Shown piece after piece: positions 8,987 to 19,367 of a DNA stretch of 39,491 nt. The stretch is taken from positions 1 through 39,491 of the forward strand of contig JAPOKO010000011.1 of the NCBI GenBank assembly GCA_029977615.1. Direction: 5' to 3'. A model generated the notes under the pieces. That model was not told the DNA's origin. It saw only the letters and a list, made by a program, of their open reading frames with translations, and did not search any database. The DNA comes from a bacterium (GTDB lineage: Bacteria; Actinomycetota; Acidimicrobiia; Acidimicrobiales; Ilumatobacteraceae). The number at the start of each line of letters is the position of its first letter. Positions within the stretch are counted from its first letter, which is position 1. Position numbers and translations under genes: made by a program.

Positions 8987-9421
8987 TTAGGGGGTAAAGG
9001 GCTGAAGGGAAATTTCTCCTTGGGCTGCCTTTTTCGCAGATTCAAGACTGCGCACTAACAACATGGTGGAAACGATGGTGTAGGGCCAACGTTCTGGGAG
9101 GGTCGTAGAAAGGGCTGGCATATCCATCATGGGTAGGCGGCGCTCATTGAAGCGGAGGTAGCCAAGTTGGGTGCGAATGGCATCCTGTAAACCTGCCTCT
9201 GTTTTCAGGTAGGTCACCTGGTCTTGCAGGTTTTCAATGACATCTTCGTACTGGGCGAATTCAATTTCTTTCTGCGCGATCAAGTTGCGCTGATTGATAT
9301 ATGAACGTACGGGGAATACCGACATGGCAACGACGAGCGCAACGATCACGGCAATGGCGAGAGGAGTGCTGGCCACACGGAGTTTGCGACTGCGAACGAG
9401 TCGAATCTCGGTAGTTGCCAT
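8987..9421 (-). CDS. ftsB: Septum formation initiator, FtsB/DivIC family
   Basis: A 144-residue bitopic membrane protein. A basic cytoplasmic N-terminus (residues 1-17) is followed by one transmembrane helix (about 19-38), a periplasmic-side coiled coil (about 44-75) and a short C-terminal domain, the typical layout of FtsB/DivIC. The family links FtsL and FtsQ (DivIB) and helps activate septal peptidoglycan synthesis. It sits 57 bases downstream of eno, which is the conserved actinobacterial position of this gene. It is the last housekeeping gene before the cox genes; coxL starts 31 bases further on with no clear terminator between. Confidence 0.85.
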   Translation of the reverse strand: MATTEIRLVRSRKLRVASTPLAIAVIVALVVAMSVFPVRSYINQRNLIAQKEIEFAQYEDVIENLQDQVTYLKTEAGLQDAIRTQLGYLRFNERRLPMMDMPALSTTLPERWPYTIVSTMLLVRSLESAKKAAQGEISLQPFTP

Positions 9422-9478
9422 CCCTCTATTCTGGCCTTAAGAGTTGATGCAATTGCGTCATCTCTGAATTTCGGCTGG

Positions 9479-10768
<1,290 letters not shown>

Positions 10769-10791
10769 CTAGTCAGCGCACGAATTCACGT

Positions 10792-12264
10792 TCACTTTTG
10801 TGCTTTGGCCTCATCCCACAGTGCGTCAAGCGTGGCAAGGTCAACAGCGTGCAAGTCAATGTTCCGCTCACGTGCGAGTGCCTCAACGTGTTCAAAGCGA
10901 GCACGGAACTTGTCGCTGGCAACCCGCAACGCAGTCTCGGCATCGTGACCTAAGTGGCGTGACAAATTGACCACGCTGAACAGCAAGTCGCCAAGCTCCA
11001 TGCGCACGGCTTCCGGATCGGCCTGCTGGCTTATGGCGTCACGAATTTCGGCTGACTCTTCACGAATCTTGTCGAATGCGCCATCGGCATTTGGCCAATC
11101 GAATCCAATATCGGCTGCGCGCTTTTGCAACTTTGTTGCGTACGACAATGAAGGAGCTGCCTTGGCAACACCGCTGAACACCGAATCGGACTTGGCATCG
11201 TTGGACAGTCGTTCTTGGCGCTTCACTTCGTCCCATGTGCTCACCACATCGTTCGCGCTGTCTGCAACTACGTCGCCGAATACGTGTGGGTGTCGGCGAA
11301 CCAGCTTGTCGTGAATGGAACGCGCCACGTCGGCAAGTGTGAATCTGCCTTCCTGCTCGGCAATCGTGGCGTGAAATTCCACTTGATACAACAGGTCACC
11401 AAGTTCTTCAATGAGCGCATCGTCGGTAGTTGGATTTTCAGGATCAAGTTCATTGATGGCATCAACGACTTCGTACGTTTCTTCAAGCAAGTGCTTGATG
11501 AGCGACTGGTGCGTTTGCTCAATGTCCCATGGGCACTGCTCGCGCAGTGTGCGCGCAAGCTGGTGAAGCTTCACCATTTCACCAGCAATGGGCTGAGCGA
11601 GTTGAGGTATGTACAGCGTGGTGAGGTGATCGGCAGGAAGCACGCGATCGAGTTCTTGCCATGTGGTGTGTTCTACTCGTTGATCGGGAAGTCCAAGGTG
11701 ATGCAGCAGCACAACTGGCTCGTCACCAACTGCGTCATCAAATGACAACTTCACATCAGACAGCACCCAGTCGGCGTGCACTTGCGCAACAAGCAGTGGT
11801 CCGCGCTCATTGGCTGCTTCTGCTGCAAAACGATGTCCGTCAATCAGTCGAACTCCGGCATTCACAGGGTCAATGCCGAGTGCTTCCCATGCAAGATCGA
11901 GAAAACTCATGGCTGGCAGAACCTGAACTTCTATTCGTGTGTCTGTACGAAGTTGAGACACGCTCGTTTCCAGAAGTAATGGAGAGCCAGGTACCGCATA
12001 CAGCACTTCGCCGTGTTCGTTTGCGGCGGCAATCAAGGTTTCAGTAATTGCTGAATAGACATCGTCAAACGTTGGTAGCGATTCGTAAAGATGATCAAAA
12101 CTGTGTGCTGTAGGAAGCAAGTCTGCTGTCGGGTGTTTCCTGGTGCGAACAAATTGATGCGGAATTGATGCAATTGCGTGCAGCGTTGCTTCAGTAACCG
12201 TGTTGCGCGGGCCTGGCCCTAAACCAACTATGACGACGCGACCAACCGAAGTGCGATTGCTCAT
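10792..12264 (-). CDS. mazG: Tetrapyrrole-methylase/MazG fusion (YabN-type NTP pyrophosphohydrolase)
   Basis: A 490-residue two-domain protein. Residues 1 to about 215 form a SAM-dependent methylase-like (tetrapyrrole methylase) domain opening with VVIVGLGPGPRNTVT and containing YAVPGSPLL. Residues about 235-490 are MazG, with CPWD (near 241), two metal-binding helices LLEETYEVVDAI and EELGDLLYQV, and a second repeat (REESAEIRDAI, MELGDLLFSV). MazG hydrolyses nucleoside triphosphates to monophosphates and pyrophosphate, cleaning the nucleotide pool; the methylase-domain role is not established. Bacillus YabN has this architecture. It lies between the parvulin lipoprotein and eno, matching the mfd-mazG-eno arrangement. 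Confidence 0.93.
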   Translation of the reverse strand: MSNRTSVGRVVIVGLGPGPRNTVTEATLHAIASIPHQFVRTRKHPTADLLPTAHSFDHLYESLPTFDDVYSAITETLIAAANEHGEVLYAVPGSPLLLETSVSQLRTDTRIEVQVLPAMSFLDLAWEALGIDPVNAGVRLIDGHRFAAEAANERGPLLVAQVHADWVLSDVKLSFDDAVGDEPVVLLHHLGLPDQRVEHTTWQELDRVLPADHLTTLYIPQLAQPIAGEMVKLHQLARTLREQCPWDIEQTHQSLIKHLLEETYEVVDAINELDPENPTTDDALIEELGDLLYQVEFHATIAEQEGRFTLADVARSIHDKLVRRHPHVFGDVVADSANDVVSTWDEVKRQERLSNDAKSDSVFSGVAKAAPSLSYATKLQKRAADIGFDWPNADGAFDKIREESAEIRDAISQQADPEAVRMELGDLLFSVVNLSRHLGHDAETALRVASDKFRARFEHVEALARERNIDLHAVDLATLDALWDEAKAQK

Positions 12265-12276
12265 GTCATTTGCAAT

Positions 12277-13191
12277 TTACAGGTCAGTGATTTTTCCGGT
12301 TGCTGTGTCCCAGCGACCGTACTCAGACGCAATAGTTACATCGCGTGTAGCAAGTACACCTGACATCAACAGCATTCCAGGAGACTTTGACATCATGAGT
12401 GCAAGTGATGCCTTGATGTCGGCGAAGGGGCGAATCATGATGACGTGGTAACCAAAACTTGATTTCACTGGACCGGTCGGAACGCCAACCTTTGCAGTGA
12501 GCGCACCAGTGGTAAACGCTGAGTCAAATTGTGATTGGTAGTCGGAAAGGGCAATGCAATCGCCGTCTGTGGAGCCAAGGATGCCACCCGTTGTTGCTGC
12601 GTTTGGTTCAGTGCTGTATTCGCCGGCAAGTTTCTTGAAGTCGCCGCCATCGTTCAGTTTCTGAATGACTTCAGTTGCCGTAGCTTCATCTTTTACCAAG
12701 ATGTGTTGAGCGCACATCACGCCGACTGATGCAGGTGCAGTGTTGTACATCTTTTCAAGGTCGGCTTCAGAGGGTGCTTTTACTCGTGTGAGTGCGAGGT
12801 CTCTGCTGTTCAGACCAATGATGAGGTCCTTCAATTCTTGACCCAATGTGTCGTAACCAGCGTCTTTAGAAATTTGGTCAATTACTGCTTTGGTGTCTGC
12901 ATCGGTAACAGTCACGTTGTTTTCGGTGAGCACGAGTTTGGTTGCTTCGCCACGAATGATGGCAGCAAGTACGGAGCGCACTGCATCCATCGGCACTACG
13001 CCGTCTGTCAGTTCAATTTGACCTGCATCCGATAGTTGAGAAAGCGCAGTTTCAAGCGTCTTTTTTGCAATTACAGATCCGTCAACAGAAGCAGCATCAT
13101 TTTTTGAACTTCCACCGCAGCTTGCAAGAGAAATCATTGCAACACATGCAATTGCGAGTGAACGAACAGGCTTACGGGAGGTGCGTGACAT
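12277..13191 (-). CDS. Parvulin-type peptidyl-prolyl isomerase lipoprotein
   Basis: A 304-residue exported foldase. The N-terminus has Arg/Lys residues, a hydrophobic stretch and a lipobox SLASC with Cys25 as the predicted lipidated residue. A SurA/PrsA-like N-terminal helical region (about 40-160) precedes a parvulin domain that starts near VMCAQHILVKDEATA and ends with SSFGYHVIMI. The frame continues 50 codons upstream, but that would lie inside mfd; the ATG at 13189-13191 follows the mfd stop by 10 bases and gives the signal peptide at the right place. It should assist folding of secreted proteins at the outer face of the membrane. Such a gene beside mfd is common in Actinobacteria. Confidence 0.88.
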   Translation of the reverse strand: MSRTSRKPVRSLAIACVAMISLASCGGSSKNDAASVDGSVIAKKTLETALSQLSDAGQIELTDGVVPMDAVRSVLAAIIRGEATKLVLTENNVTVTDADTKAVIDQISKDAGYDTLGQELKDLIIGLNSRDLALTRVKAPSEADLEKMYNTAPASVGVMCAQHILVKDEATATEVIQKLNDGGDFKKLAGEYSTEPNAATTGGILGSTDGDCIALSDYQSQFDSAFTTGALTAKVGVPTGPVKSSFGYHVIMIRPFADIKASLALMMSKSPGMLLMSGVLATRDVTIASEYGRWDTATGKITDL

Positions 13192-13201
13192 TTGGTAAAG
13201 C

Positions 13202-16200
13202 CTAGTTGTCGTCAAAGAGTTCCTGCAGGAACGACACCAAATAGTCAACAGTTCCAGAGTCTGCTTGTTTGCCTTGTGGGGTACGGGGCAGCGTGACAAT
13301 GAGTTGTTTGGTCTGCTCATTCCATTCGCTGTTCTTTGCAATTCGAGTCAAACGCATGTGTTGGCTTGCCTTCAGCGAAACAGGCAGTAGACGTGCTCTG
13401 CCGTCGGCGACAACGAGTTCACGTAGACCAATTCGATGGCATTCAGCTCGCAATTCTCCAACGCGAATGAGCGCAAGCGCTGCTTCAGGGAGTGGGCCGT
13501 AACGGTCAATCCATTCATCGCGAATGTCGGCAACATCTGACTGAGAGGTGACCGCAGCAAGCCTGCGGTAAGCATCCAAACGCGATTCTTCCTTCGACAC
13601 ATAGTCGGTTGGCAAGTACGCATTGGTGGCAACGTCGAGCTTGAGTTCCGGAACAATTGGCGGAATTTCTTCGCCCTTCATTTCTGAAACCGCTTCCGTT
13701 ACCAATTGGCAGTACAAGTCGTAACCAACGGCTGCAATGTGGCCGCTTTGCGCTTCGCCCAACATGTTTCCTGCGCCTCGAATTTCTAAGTCGCGCATGG
13801 CGATTTTGAATCCGCTTCCTAATTCGGTTGCTTCACCGATGGTCTTCAGTCGCTCGTATGCGTCTTCAGACAACACCTTGTCGCGCGGATGAAACAGATA
13901 TGCATATGCACGTGAACCACTGCGGCCTACGCGACCGCGAATTTGATGCAACTGTCCAAGCCCGAGCAGGTCGGCACGTTCAACTACAAGGGTGTTCACG
14001 GTTGGCATGTCGATGCCGCTTTCAATAATGGTGGTGCACACCAAAACGTCAAACTTTCCTTCCCAGAAATCAAGCACAATTTGCTCAAGTCGGCCCTCTT
14101 CCATTTGGCCGTGCGCAACTGCAATACGCGCCTCGGGAACAAGCTCGCGAAGCTCTTGTGCACGTTGCTCAATGCTTTGCACGCGATTGTGCACCCAGAA
14201 CACTTGGCCATCGCGCAACAATTCGCGACGTATCGCTTCAGTAGCGACGCGCTCGTCATCTTCACCAACAAATGTGAGAATTGGTTGGCGATCCGCAGGT
14301 GGTGTTTGCAATAGCGACATATCGCGAATTCCCACAAGGCTCATTTCAAGTGTGCGTGGAATTGGGGTAGCAGTCAGCGTGAGTACGTCCACGTTGGTCT
14401 TCAACTTCTTCATCATCTCTTTGTGAGTAACACCAAATCGCTGCTCTTCGTCAACTACAAGTAGCCCAAGGTCTTTGAACTTCACGCCCTCTTGCAACAA
14501 ACGATGAGTGCCAATCACGCAGTCCACCTCACCACTTGCAACGCCTGCAAGAACCTTTTTTGCTTGCGAGTTAGTAAGAAAGCGCGACAGCGACTCAACG
14601 CGAATTGGATACCCGCGAAAACGTTCAGCAAACGTATTTGCGTGTTGCGATGCAAGCAAGGTGGTTGGCACGAGCACGGCAACCTGCTTGCCGTCTTGAA
14701 TTGCCTTGAACGCTGCGCGCACGGCAACTTCAGTTTTTCCAAAACCCACGTCTCCACAGACCAAACGGTCCATCGGAACATTGCGTTCCATGTCGCCCTT
14801 CACCAATTCAATTGCGGCACGTTGGTCTGGGGTTTCCACAAAAGGAAATGCACCTTCCATTTCGTGTTGCCATGGTGTGTCCTCGCTGAATGCATGACCA
14901 ACCGCGTTCACTCTGCGCTGGTAAAGCACCACAAGTTCTTGGGCGATTTCGCGAACTGCTGAACGCACGCGCTGCTTTGCGCGCGCGAAGTCGCTTCCAC
15001 CCAGTCGGTGCAGTGTTGGTGAGTCGCCGCCTATGTATTGACGTACTGCATCTATATGGTCGGTCGGTACGTATAGCTTGTCGCCGTCTTTGTAAGCGAG
15101 GAGTAGGTAGTCGCGCTCTGAACCACCGATAGTGCGCTTCACCATTCCTTCGTATTTTCCAACGCCGTGATAATGGTGAACCACGTAGTCGCCAGGCTTT
15201 AAGTCTTGAAATACCGACGTGGTGTCTCGTTTGCGCACGCGTGGCTGACGGTGCGTGCGACGTCGGCCGGTGAGATCGGTTTCTGCAATGACGGCAAGCT
15301 TCACCTGCGGCAAGGAAAAACCGTGATGCAACGGTGCAACAACCACAGAAGTGCCGGGCTTGCTGAGGTCTGCTTCTTTGCTCGCACTGAGATCGCGAAC
15401 AATCACGCCATTTTGCGTGAACACTTCGATTAGTCGCTGCGCCGAACTTTCACCTTCGGCGGCAATAACTACGGTCCACTTGTCGGTGATGAGTTGTTGC
15501 ACGCGCTTGGCAGTTGCTTCAGCATCACTGGTTGCTTGACCCCAACCAGTTGATTGCACGGTTGGCGCATCGATGGCTTCAGATGGAAGCGAGAGCGATA
15601 ACGCATTCAACGATTGTGAAGGACCAAACAATTGATCAATGTCTAGGTGTAGACGAGGAAAAGAACGTTGCGCATCGCGCGCCCAGGTACTTGCTAACGC
15701 TTTTGCTAGGTCGTCTTCTTCTGCAAGCAAATCTTTTGCACGATCACGCATGCGCTTCGGGTCAACAAAAATGAGTTCGCTTGCTGCGGGCAAGATGTCG
15801 GTAATGAGTTGTTCGCGTTCAATAAGCCATGGAAGCCAACTCTCCATGCCTTCAAAATTGGAACCATCGGCGAGCCTGTCCCAGTGTTCGCGACCCCACG
15901 GTTCGCTTCCCACTAATGCGCGCGCACGTTCGGTAACTCCTTCATCTAGTTGCAACTCGCGTGCTGGAAAAATGATTGCCTGCGCTAAGTCTTCGGTGCT
16001 GCGTTGATCGTTTACGTTGAACGACGTAAGACGCTCTACTTCGTCTCCCCACAGGTCAATACGAATAGGTGTGTCTGAAGTGCTAGGGAAAACGTCAATA
16101 ATTGAACCACGACGAGCAACTTCGCCGCGATGCTCAACAATTTCTTCGCGGCGATATCCGTCGTGCACCAATTTGGCAAGCAACTGCTCGGAATCAATTT

Positions 16201-16627
16201 CCTCACCCGGCTTAATGATGATCGGTTGCAACGTGGTTGCACCTGGCCCAAGTTTTTGCAACAGTGCGCGTACCGAACCAAGTACTACCCTCGGGGGGTT
16301 TTCGCTGCGCAAACGCCACAACACTTCAAGTCGACGACCCATGGTTTCTACGCTTGGGCTTACTCGTTCAAACGGCAGTGTTTCCCATGCAGGAAACATC
16401 AGTGCATTGTCGGCGCCAAGAAACTGCACGATGTCATCGTGAAGTTGCTGTGCGGCTGTGCCAGTTGGCGTGGCCACCACCAGGGTGCTGCCAGGCGACC
16501 TTGCGCTTAATGCCGCGATGATTGCTGCGCGTGATTGCTCTGCACATGCAAGCACCGAGTTTCTGCCACCAATTGCGGCAAGCGCAGGCTCTTGGCTGGC
16601 AGTAAATGCAAGGTCGTGTAACAACAT
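13202..16627 (-). CDS. mfd: Transcription-repair coupling factor Mfd
   Basis: A full-length 1141-residue Mfd, the ATP-driven translocase that removes stalled RNA polymerase and recruits UvrA to lesions. The order seen is a UvrB-homology N-terminal part (FPAWETLPFERVSP, RRGSIIDVFP), an RNA-polymerase interaction domain (LKPGDYVVHHYHGVGKYEGM), then RecG-like helicase motors with Walker A GDVGFGKTEVAV (near 630) and the DEEQRFG box (near 727), followed by TATPIPRTL and QIRGRVGRS, and a C-terminal TRCF domain. All key motifs are intact. It starts 14 bases after pth. Nothing unusual was seen. Confidence 0.98.
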   Translation of the reverse strand: MLLHDLAFTASQEPALAAIGGRNSVLACAEQSRAAIIAALSARSPGSTLVVATPTGTAAQQLHDDIVQFLGADNALMFPAWETLPFERVSPSVETMGRRLEVLWRLRSENPPRVVLGSVRALLQKLGPGATTLQPIIIKPGEEIDSEQLLAKLVHDGYRREEIVEHRGEVARRGSIIDVFPSTSDTPIRIDLWGDEVERLTSFNVNDQRSTEDLAQAIIFPARELQLDEGVTERARALVGSEPWGREHWDRLADGSNFEGMESWLPWLIEREQLITDILPAASELIFVDPKRMRDRAKDLLAEEDDLAKALASTWARDAQRSFPRLHLDIDQLFGPSQSLNALSLSLPSEAIDAPTVQSTGWGQATSDAEATAKRVQQLITDKWTVVIAAEGESSAQRLIEVFTQNGVIVRDLSASKEADLSKPGTSVVVAPLHHGFSLPQVKLAVIAETDLTGRRRTHRQPRVRKRDTTSVFQDLKPGDYVVHHYHGVGKYEGMVKRTIGGSERDYLLLAYKDGDKLYVPTDHIDAVRQYIGGDSPTLHRLGGSDFARAKQRVRSAVREIAQELVVLYQRRVNAVGHAFSEDTPWQHEMEGAFPFVETPDQRAAIELVKGDMERNVPMDRLVCGDVGFGKTEVAVRAAFKAIQDGKQVAVLVPTTLLASQHANTFAERFRGYPIRVESLSRFLTNSQAKKVLAGVASGEVDCVIGTHRLLQEGVKFKDLGLLVVDEEQRFGVTHKEMMKKLKTNVDVLTLTATPIPRTLEMSLVGIRDMSLLQTPPADRQPILTFVGEDDERVATEAIRRELLRDGQVFWVHNRVQSIEQRAQELRELVPEARIAVAHGQMEEGRLEQIVLDFWEGKFDVLVCTTIIESGIDMPTVNTLVVERADLLGLGQLHQIRGRVGRSGSRAYAYLFHPRDKVLSEDAYERLKTIGEATELGSGFKIAMRDLEIRGAGNMLGEAQSGHIAAVGYDLYCQLVTEAVSEMKGEEIPPIVPELKLDVATNAYLPTDYVSKEESRLDAYRRLAAVTSQSDVADIRDEWIDRYGPLPEAALALIRVGELRAECHRIGLRELVVADGRARLLPVSLKASQHMRLTRIAKNSEWNEQTKQLIVTLPRTPQGKQADSGTVDYLVSFLQELFDDN

Positions 16628-16641
16628 GTTGAACGCGCCGA

Positions 16642-17259
16642 CTATCGGCCGTTTATTTGCTGCATAGCAGCTTGTGCGCCTTGCGAAAGGATGAGCTGCA
16701 CTGCATCGGCAGCAATTTCTACAGCAACATCAAGAACTTTCCGCTCGTTGATAGGAACGCGAGACAGCACATGGTCGGCTCCATCTTCTTTTGAAGGTGG
16801 TTTTCCAACACCAATGCGTACACGCACGAAGTCTTGAGTTTTGAGATGCGATGAAATACTGCGCAGACCATTGTGACCGGCAAGACCACCACCAATTTTT
16901 ACCTTGACAACACCAGGTTCTAAATCCAATTCATCGTGCACAACAATGATGTTTGCGGGTTCGTCAATTGCATAACGACGGGCGAGTGGTCCAACTGCGT
17001 TTCCCGATTCATTCATGTACGTAGTTGGCATTGCTAACACGAATCGATTTCCATCGTGATTGATCTCAGCAACAAGTGCGCGGTCACGCGATGACTTCAT
17101 GGACGAGTTGAATCGTGACGCAAGCAATTCAATGGCGTCGAAACCAACATTGTGTCGACTGCCTTCGTATTTACGCCCTGGGTTTCCTACGCCTACAACT
17201 AATGCGCTGTAGGGAGTACCTCGCCGCTCGTGTCGCTCACCGCGACCGAACAGCGCCAT
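16642..17259 (-). CDS. pth: Peptidyl-tRNA hydrolase
   Basis: A 205-residue Pth that frees tRNA from peptidyl-tRNA dropped by ribosomes. The signature VVGVGNPGRKYEGSRHNVGFD contains Asn26 and the catalytic His36; PTTYMNESG and VVHDELDLEPG (with the catalytic Asp) and GGLAGHNGL follow. The N-terminus carries about 15 extra basic residues (GRGERHERRG) before the domain, so a later start is conceivable, but the ATG at 17257-17259 lies five bases after the rplY stop and fits coupled translation. The rplY-pth pair is conserved in many bacteria. Confidence 0.96.
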   Translation of the reverse strand: MALFGRGERHERRGTPYSALVVGVGNPGRKYEGSRHNVGFDAIELLASRFNSSMKSSRDRALVAEINHDGNRFVLAMPTTYMNESGNAVGPLARRYAIDEPANIIVVHDELDLEPGVVKVKIGGGLAGHNGLRSISSHLKTQDFVRVRIGVGKPPSKEDGADHVLSRVPINERKVLDVAVEIAADAVQLILSQGAQAAMQQINGR

Positions 17260-17264
17260 ACAAA

Positions 17265-17915
17265 TTAGGAAGCGGCTGGCTTATCGCCGGCAGCTGGAGC
17301 ACCGGCTGCCGGAGCTTCACCAGCAGCGGCTTCACCAGCAGCAGCTGGCTTGTCAGATTGTGTGCTCGTTACCAACACGGTGACTACTACCAAGTCTGGG
17401 TCAGACACTGCGGTCACGCCCTTTGGCAAGGTGATGTCTTCCATGCGGATGATGGAGTTCATGTTCATGTTGGTGACGTCGATGACGATTTCGTTTGGAA
17501 TGTTGTTTGCTGCTGCGCGAATTTCCACGCGGTCAACTGCAGGGTCAACGAGTCCGCCCTCTTGCACAACTGCTTTTGCTGTACCTGTGAGGTGAATTGG
17601 AACCGACATGACGATTTCCTTCGAGAGGTCAATCTGCATGAAGTCAACATGGCTTACGTTGCGCTTCACTGGGTCGCGTTGCATGTCCTTCACGATTGCT
17701 GGGTATGTCTTGTCAGCAACTTGCAATTCAAGAATGGTGTTGGTGCCTGCAGGGCCCGACAACGCAATGCGCAAGTCGCGGCGCTCAACAGTGATTGCCA
17801 CTGGTTGCATGCCTGCTCCGTAGATGACCGCAGGAATGTGGTCGGCTCCGCGCAAACGACGAGCCTCTGGGCTGCCAGTCGTGCGGCCAACGTTGGTCTT
17901 CAATGTGGTGGTCAT
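17265..17915 (-). CDS. rplY: 50S ribosomal protein bL25 (Ctc/TL5 long form)
   Basis: A 216-residue long-form bL25, the 5S-rRNA-binding protein of the large subunit. The N-terminal L25 domain (about 5-92) includes ARRLRGADHIPAVIYG and VKRNVSHVDFMQIDL; the C-terminal beta domain (about 95-180) contains VDRVEIRAAANNIPNEI. The last 34 residues form a low-complexity tail rich in Ala, Gly and Pro with scattered Lys and Glu, common in actinobacterial bL25. It lies between prs and pth, the standard context. A candidate hairpin lies upstream at 17959-17979. Confidence 0.96.
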   Translation of the reverse strand: MTTTLKTNVGRTTGSPEARRLRGADHIPAVIYGAGMQPVAITVERRDLRIALSGPAGTNTILELQVADKTYPAIVKDMQRDPVKRNVSHVDFMQIDLSKEIVMSVPIHLTGTAKAVVQEGGLVDPAVDRVEIRAAANNIPNEIVIDVTNMNMNSIIRMEDITLPKGVTAVSDPDLVVVTVLVTSTQSDKPAAAGEAAAGEAPAAGAPAAGDKPAAS

Positions 17916-17958
17916 GTTCGAAACTCCGTACTTACGTAGTGAAAATCAGCAGATACAA

Positions 17959-17979
17959 CGGCTGGTCAGTGTACAGCCG
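17959..17979 (-). terminator. Hairpin between prs and rplY, possible weak terminator or attenuator
   Basis: A 6-bp perfect stem (CGGCTG/CAGCCG) with a 9-base loop lies in the 88-bp gap between the prs stop and the rplY start. On the minus strand it is followed by TTGTAT, not a solid T-run, so termination would be partial at most. The same TTGTAT could serve as a -10-like element for rplY. Both readings are inference. Confidence 0.25.
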
Positions 17980-18003
17980 CCCAGGGCCATTGCGAAGTGG
18001 GCG

Positions 18004-19008
18004 TTATGACTGGTTTTCGCCGTCGAACAGGTCGCTGACGCTGGTTTCGTCAAACACTGCCGACAGGGCATCGGCAAGGATTTTGGCCACAGAAAGCACC
18101 TCGATCTTGGCGATTCGCTTTTCCTCTGGGAGAGGCAAGGTGTTGGTGAGCACCACGCGCGTTATTGGCGAGTTTTCCAGTCGCTCAATAGCTGGGCCCG
18201 AGAGCACCCCGTGAGTTGCCATTGCCCACACTTCTTTTGCCCCGCGGTTCATGAGGAGTTCTGCAGCACTCACGATGGTTCCACCAGTGTCAATCATGTC
18301 GTCGGTCAAGATGCACAAACGTCCTTCAACTTCACCGATGACTTCTTTGGCAACTGCAACATTCGCGGTGTTCTTTGGGCGACGCTTGTTAATGAATGCA
18401 ACGTCTGCATTCATGTCTGCAAGGTGTTGTGCGAAACGTTCTGCAACCTTCACGCGACCTGCGTCTGGTGAAACGATGACCACACCGTCGCGCGCATTTG
18501 AGCGCACGTACTTTTCAAGAACAGGAATTGCAGTGAGGTGATCTACAGGTCCTTCAAAGAATCCTTGAATTTGTCCGCTGTGCAGGTCGATTGACACCAT
18601 GCGCTTTGAGCCTGCGGCCTTGAACATGTCGGCAATAAGTCGCGCAGTGATTGGCTCGCGGCCTTCTGCTTTGCGGTCTTGGCGGGCGTATCCGTAGAAC
18701 GGGCACACTGCAGTAACGCGCTTTGCCGATGCGCGATACGCGGCATCGATCATGATCAGCTGTTCCATGATGGAGTCATTCACGCTGCGACCTTCGTGTC
18801 CGCAATGCGTTTGCATAATGAACACATCACCGCCGCGCACTGATTCTCCAAAGCGTGGACGAAGTTCGCCGTTTGCAAATTCAACAATGTTTGCTTCGCC
18901 TAATTGCACTTCAAGATGCTGTGCTACTTCTTCAGCGAGCGACGGGTGAGTGCGACCCGTGTACAACGCCATTCTTTTCGTAGTGACCTTGTCAATTGTC
19001 TTATTCAC
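18004..19008 (-). CDS. prs: Ribose-phosphate pyrophosphokinase (PRPP synthase)
   Basis: A 334-residue class I PRPP synthase making phosphoribosyl pyrophosphate from ribose 5-phosphate and ATP for nucleotide, His and Trp synthesis. Motifs include FANGELRPRF, the flexible-loop/ATP region YARQDRKAEGREPI, the metal-binding DLHSGQIQGFF and the PRPP-binding loop LTDDMIDTGGT. The start is a GTG at 19006-19008, supported by a GAGGGGG ribosome-binding stretch four bases upstream; an internal ATG 12 codons later is the alternative. It is followed by rplY and pth and preceded by tRNA-Gln on the same strand, matching actinobacterial gene order. Confidence 0.97.
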   Translation of the reverse strand: MNKTIDKVTTKRMALYTGRTHPSLAEEVAQHLEVQLGEANIVEFANGELRPRFGESVRGGDVFIMQTHCGHEGRSVNDSIMEQLIMIDAAYRASAKRVTAVCPFYGYARQDRKAEGREPITARLIADMFKAAGSKRMVSIDLHSGQIQGFFEGPVDHLTAIPVLEKYVRSNARDGVVIVSPDAGRVKVAERFAQHLADMNADVAFINKRRPKNTANVAVAKEVIGEVEGRLCILTDDMIDTGGTIVSAAELLMNRGAKEVWAMATHGVLSGPAIERLENSPITRVVLTNTLPLPEEKRIAKIEVLSVAKILADALSAVFDETSVSDLFDGENQS

Positions 19009-19097
19009 GAGGCCCCCTCAAGAAATACGCCGGCGCTTTTCAATTGCAAGCATAGATCGGTAGGCCAATTCGGCTTTATTCCGAATTCATTCACGAG

Positions 19098-19168
19098 TTC
19101 CGGGGAGAGGACTCGAACCCCTATAAACGGGACCAAAACCCGTTGTCCTGCCATTGAACGACCCCGGA
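19098..19168 (-). tRNA. tRNA-Gln (anticodon TTG)
   Basis: A 71-nt cloverleaf on the minus strand. The acceptor stem TCCGGGG pairs with CCCCGGA over 7 bp, the discriminator is A, and CCA is not encoded. The anticodon stem ACGGG/CCCGT encloses the loop TTTTGGT, placing TTG at positions 34-36, which reads CAA. The T arm is AGGGG/CCTCT with loop TTCGAGT and one G-T wobble. Glutamine identity follows from the anticodon. A good promoter lies about 33 bases upstream, and prs follows 89 bases downstream. Confidence 0.95.
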
Positions 19169-19200
19169 ATGGGTTTGGACTGACGCCTCTACGGTAGCGA

Positions 19201-19230
19201 ATTTTATGTGTCGTTTCCCATCTGTGTCAG
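19201..19230 (-). promoter_or_regulatory. Candidate sigma-70-type promoter for tRNA-Gln
   Basis: On the minus strand CTGACA (19225-19230) and TAAAAT (19201-19206) are separated by 18 bases, close to the TTGACA/TATAAT consensus. Transcription would begin near 19194, about 25 bases before the mature tRNA. Its -35 end is only 17 bases from the start of the divergent bS22 gene, so the two promoters must be interleaved. Confidence 0.5.
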
Positions 19231-19247
19231 ATATCGTATTGCGAGTC

Positions 19248-19340
19248 ATGGGATCACTGGTCAAGCGCCGCCGCAAGCGGATGCGCAAAAAGAAGCACAA
19301 GAAGATGCTTCGTCGCACCCGTCACCAGCGCCGCAAGTAA
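19248..19340 (+). CDS. Ribosomal protein bS22 (AURKAIP1/COX24-like small basic protein)
   Basis: A 30-codon gene (MGSLVKRRRKRM... to QRRK, then TAA) encoding a protein in which 18 of 30 residues are Lys or Arg. It matches the actinobacterial small ribosomal protein bS22, found in mycobacterial ribosomes near the decoding centre and related to the mitochondrial AURKAIP1/COX24 domain. The pattern KRRRKRMRKKKHKKMLRRTR is diagnostic. It is divergent from tRNA-Gln and faces ispE, whose stop is 27 bases away. A TATCGT element at 19232-19237 would put the transcript start only a few bases before the ATG, suggesting a nearly leaderless mRNA (inference). It is too short for most gene finders. Confidence 0.9.
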   Translation: MGSLVKRRRKRMRKKKHKKMLRRTRHQRRK

Positions 19341-19367
19341 CCCGGTTTTCGCCCCTCGCCTTTGCGG

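Noticed and set aside
8956..9045. 30-codon upstream extension of coxL
   Set aside because: It would overlap the ftsB-like gene by 59 bases and has no family similarity; the GTG at 8955 has a good ribosome-binding site.
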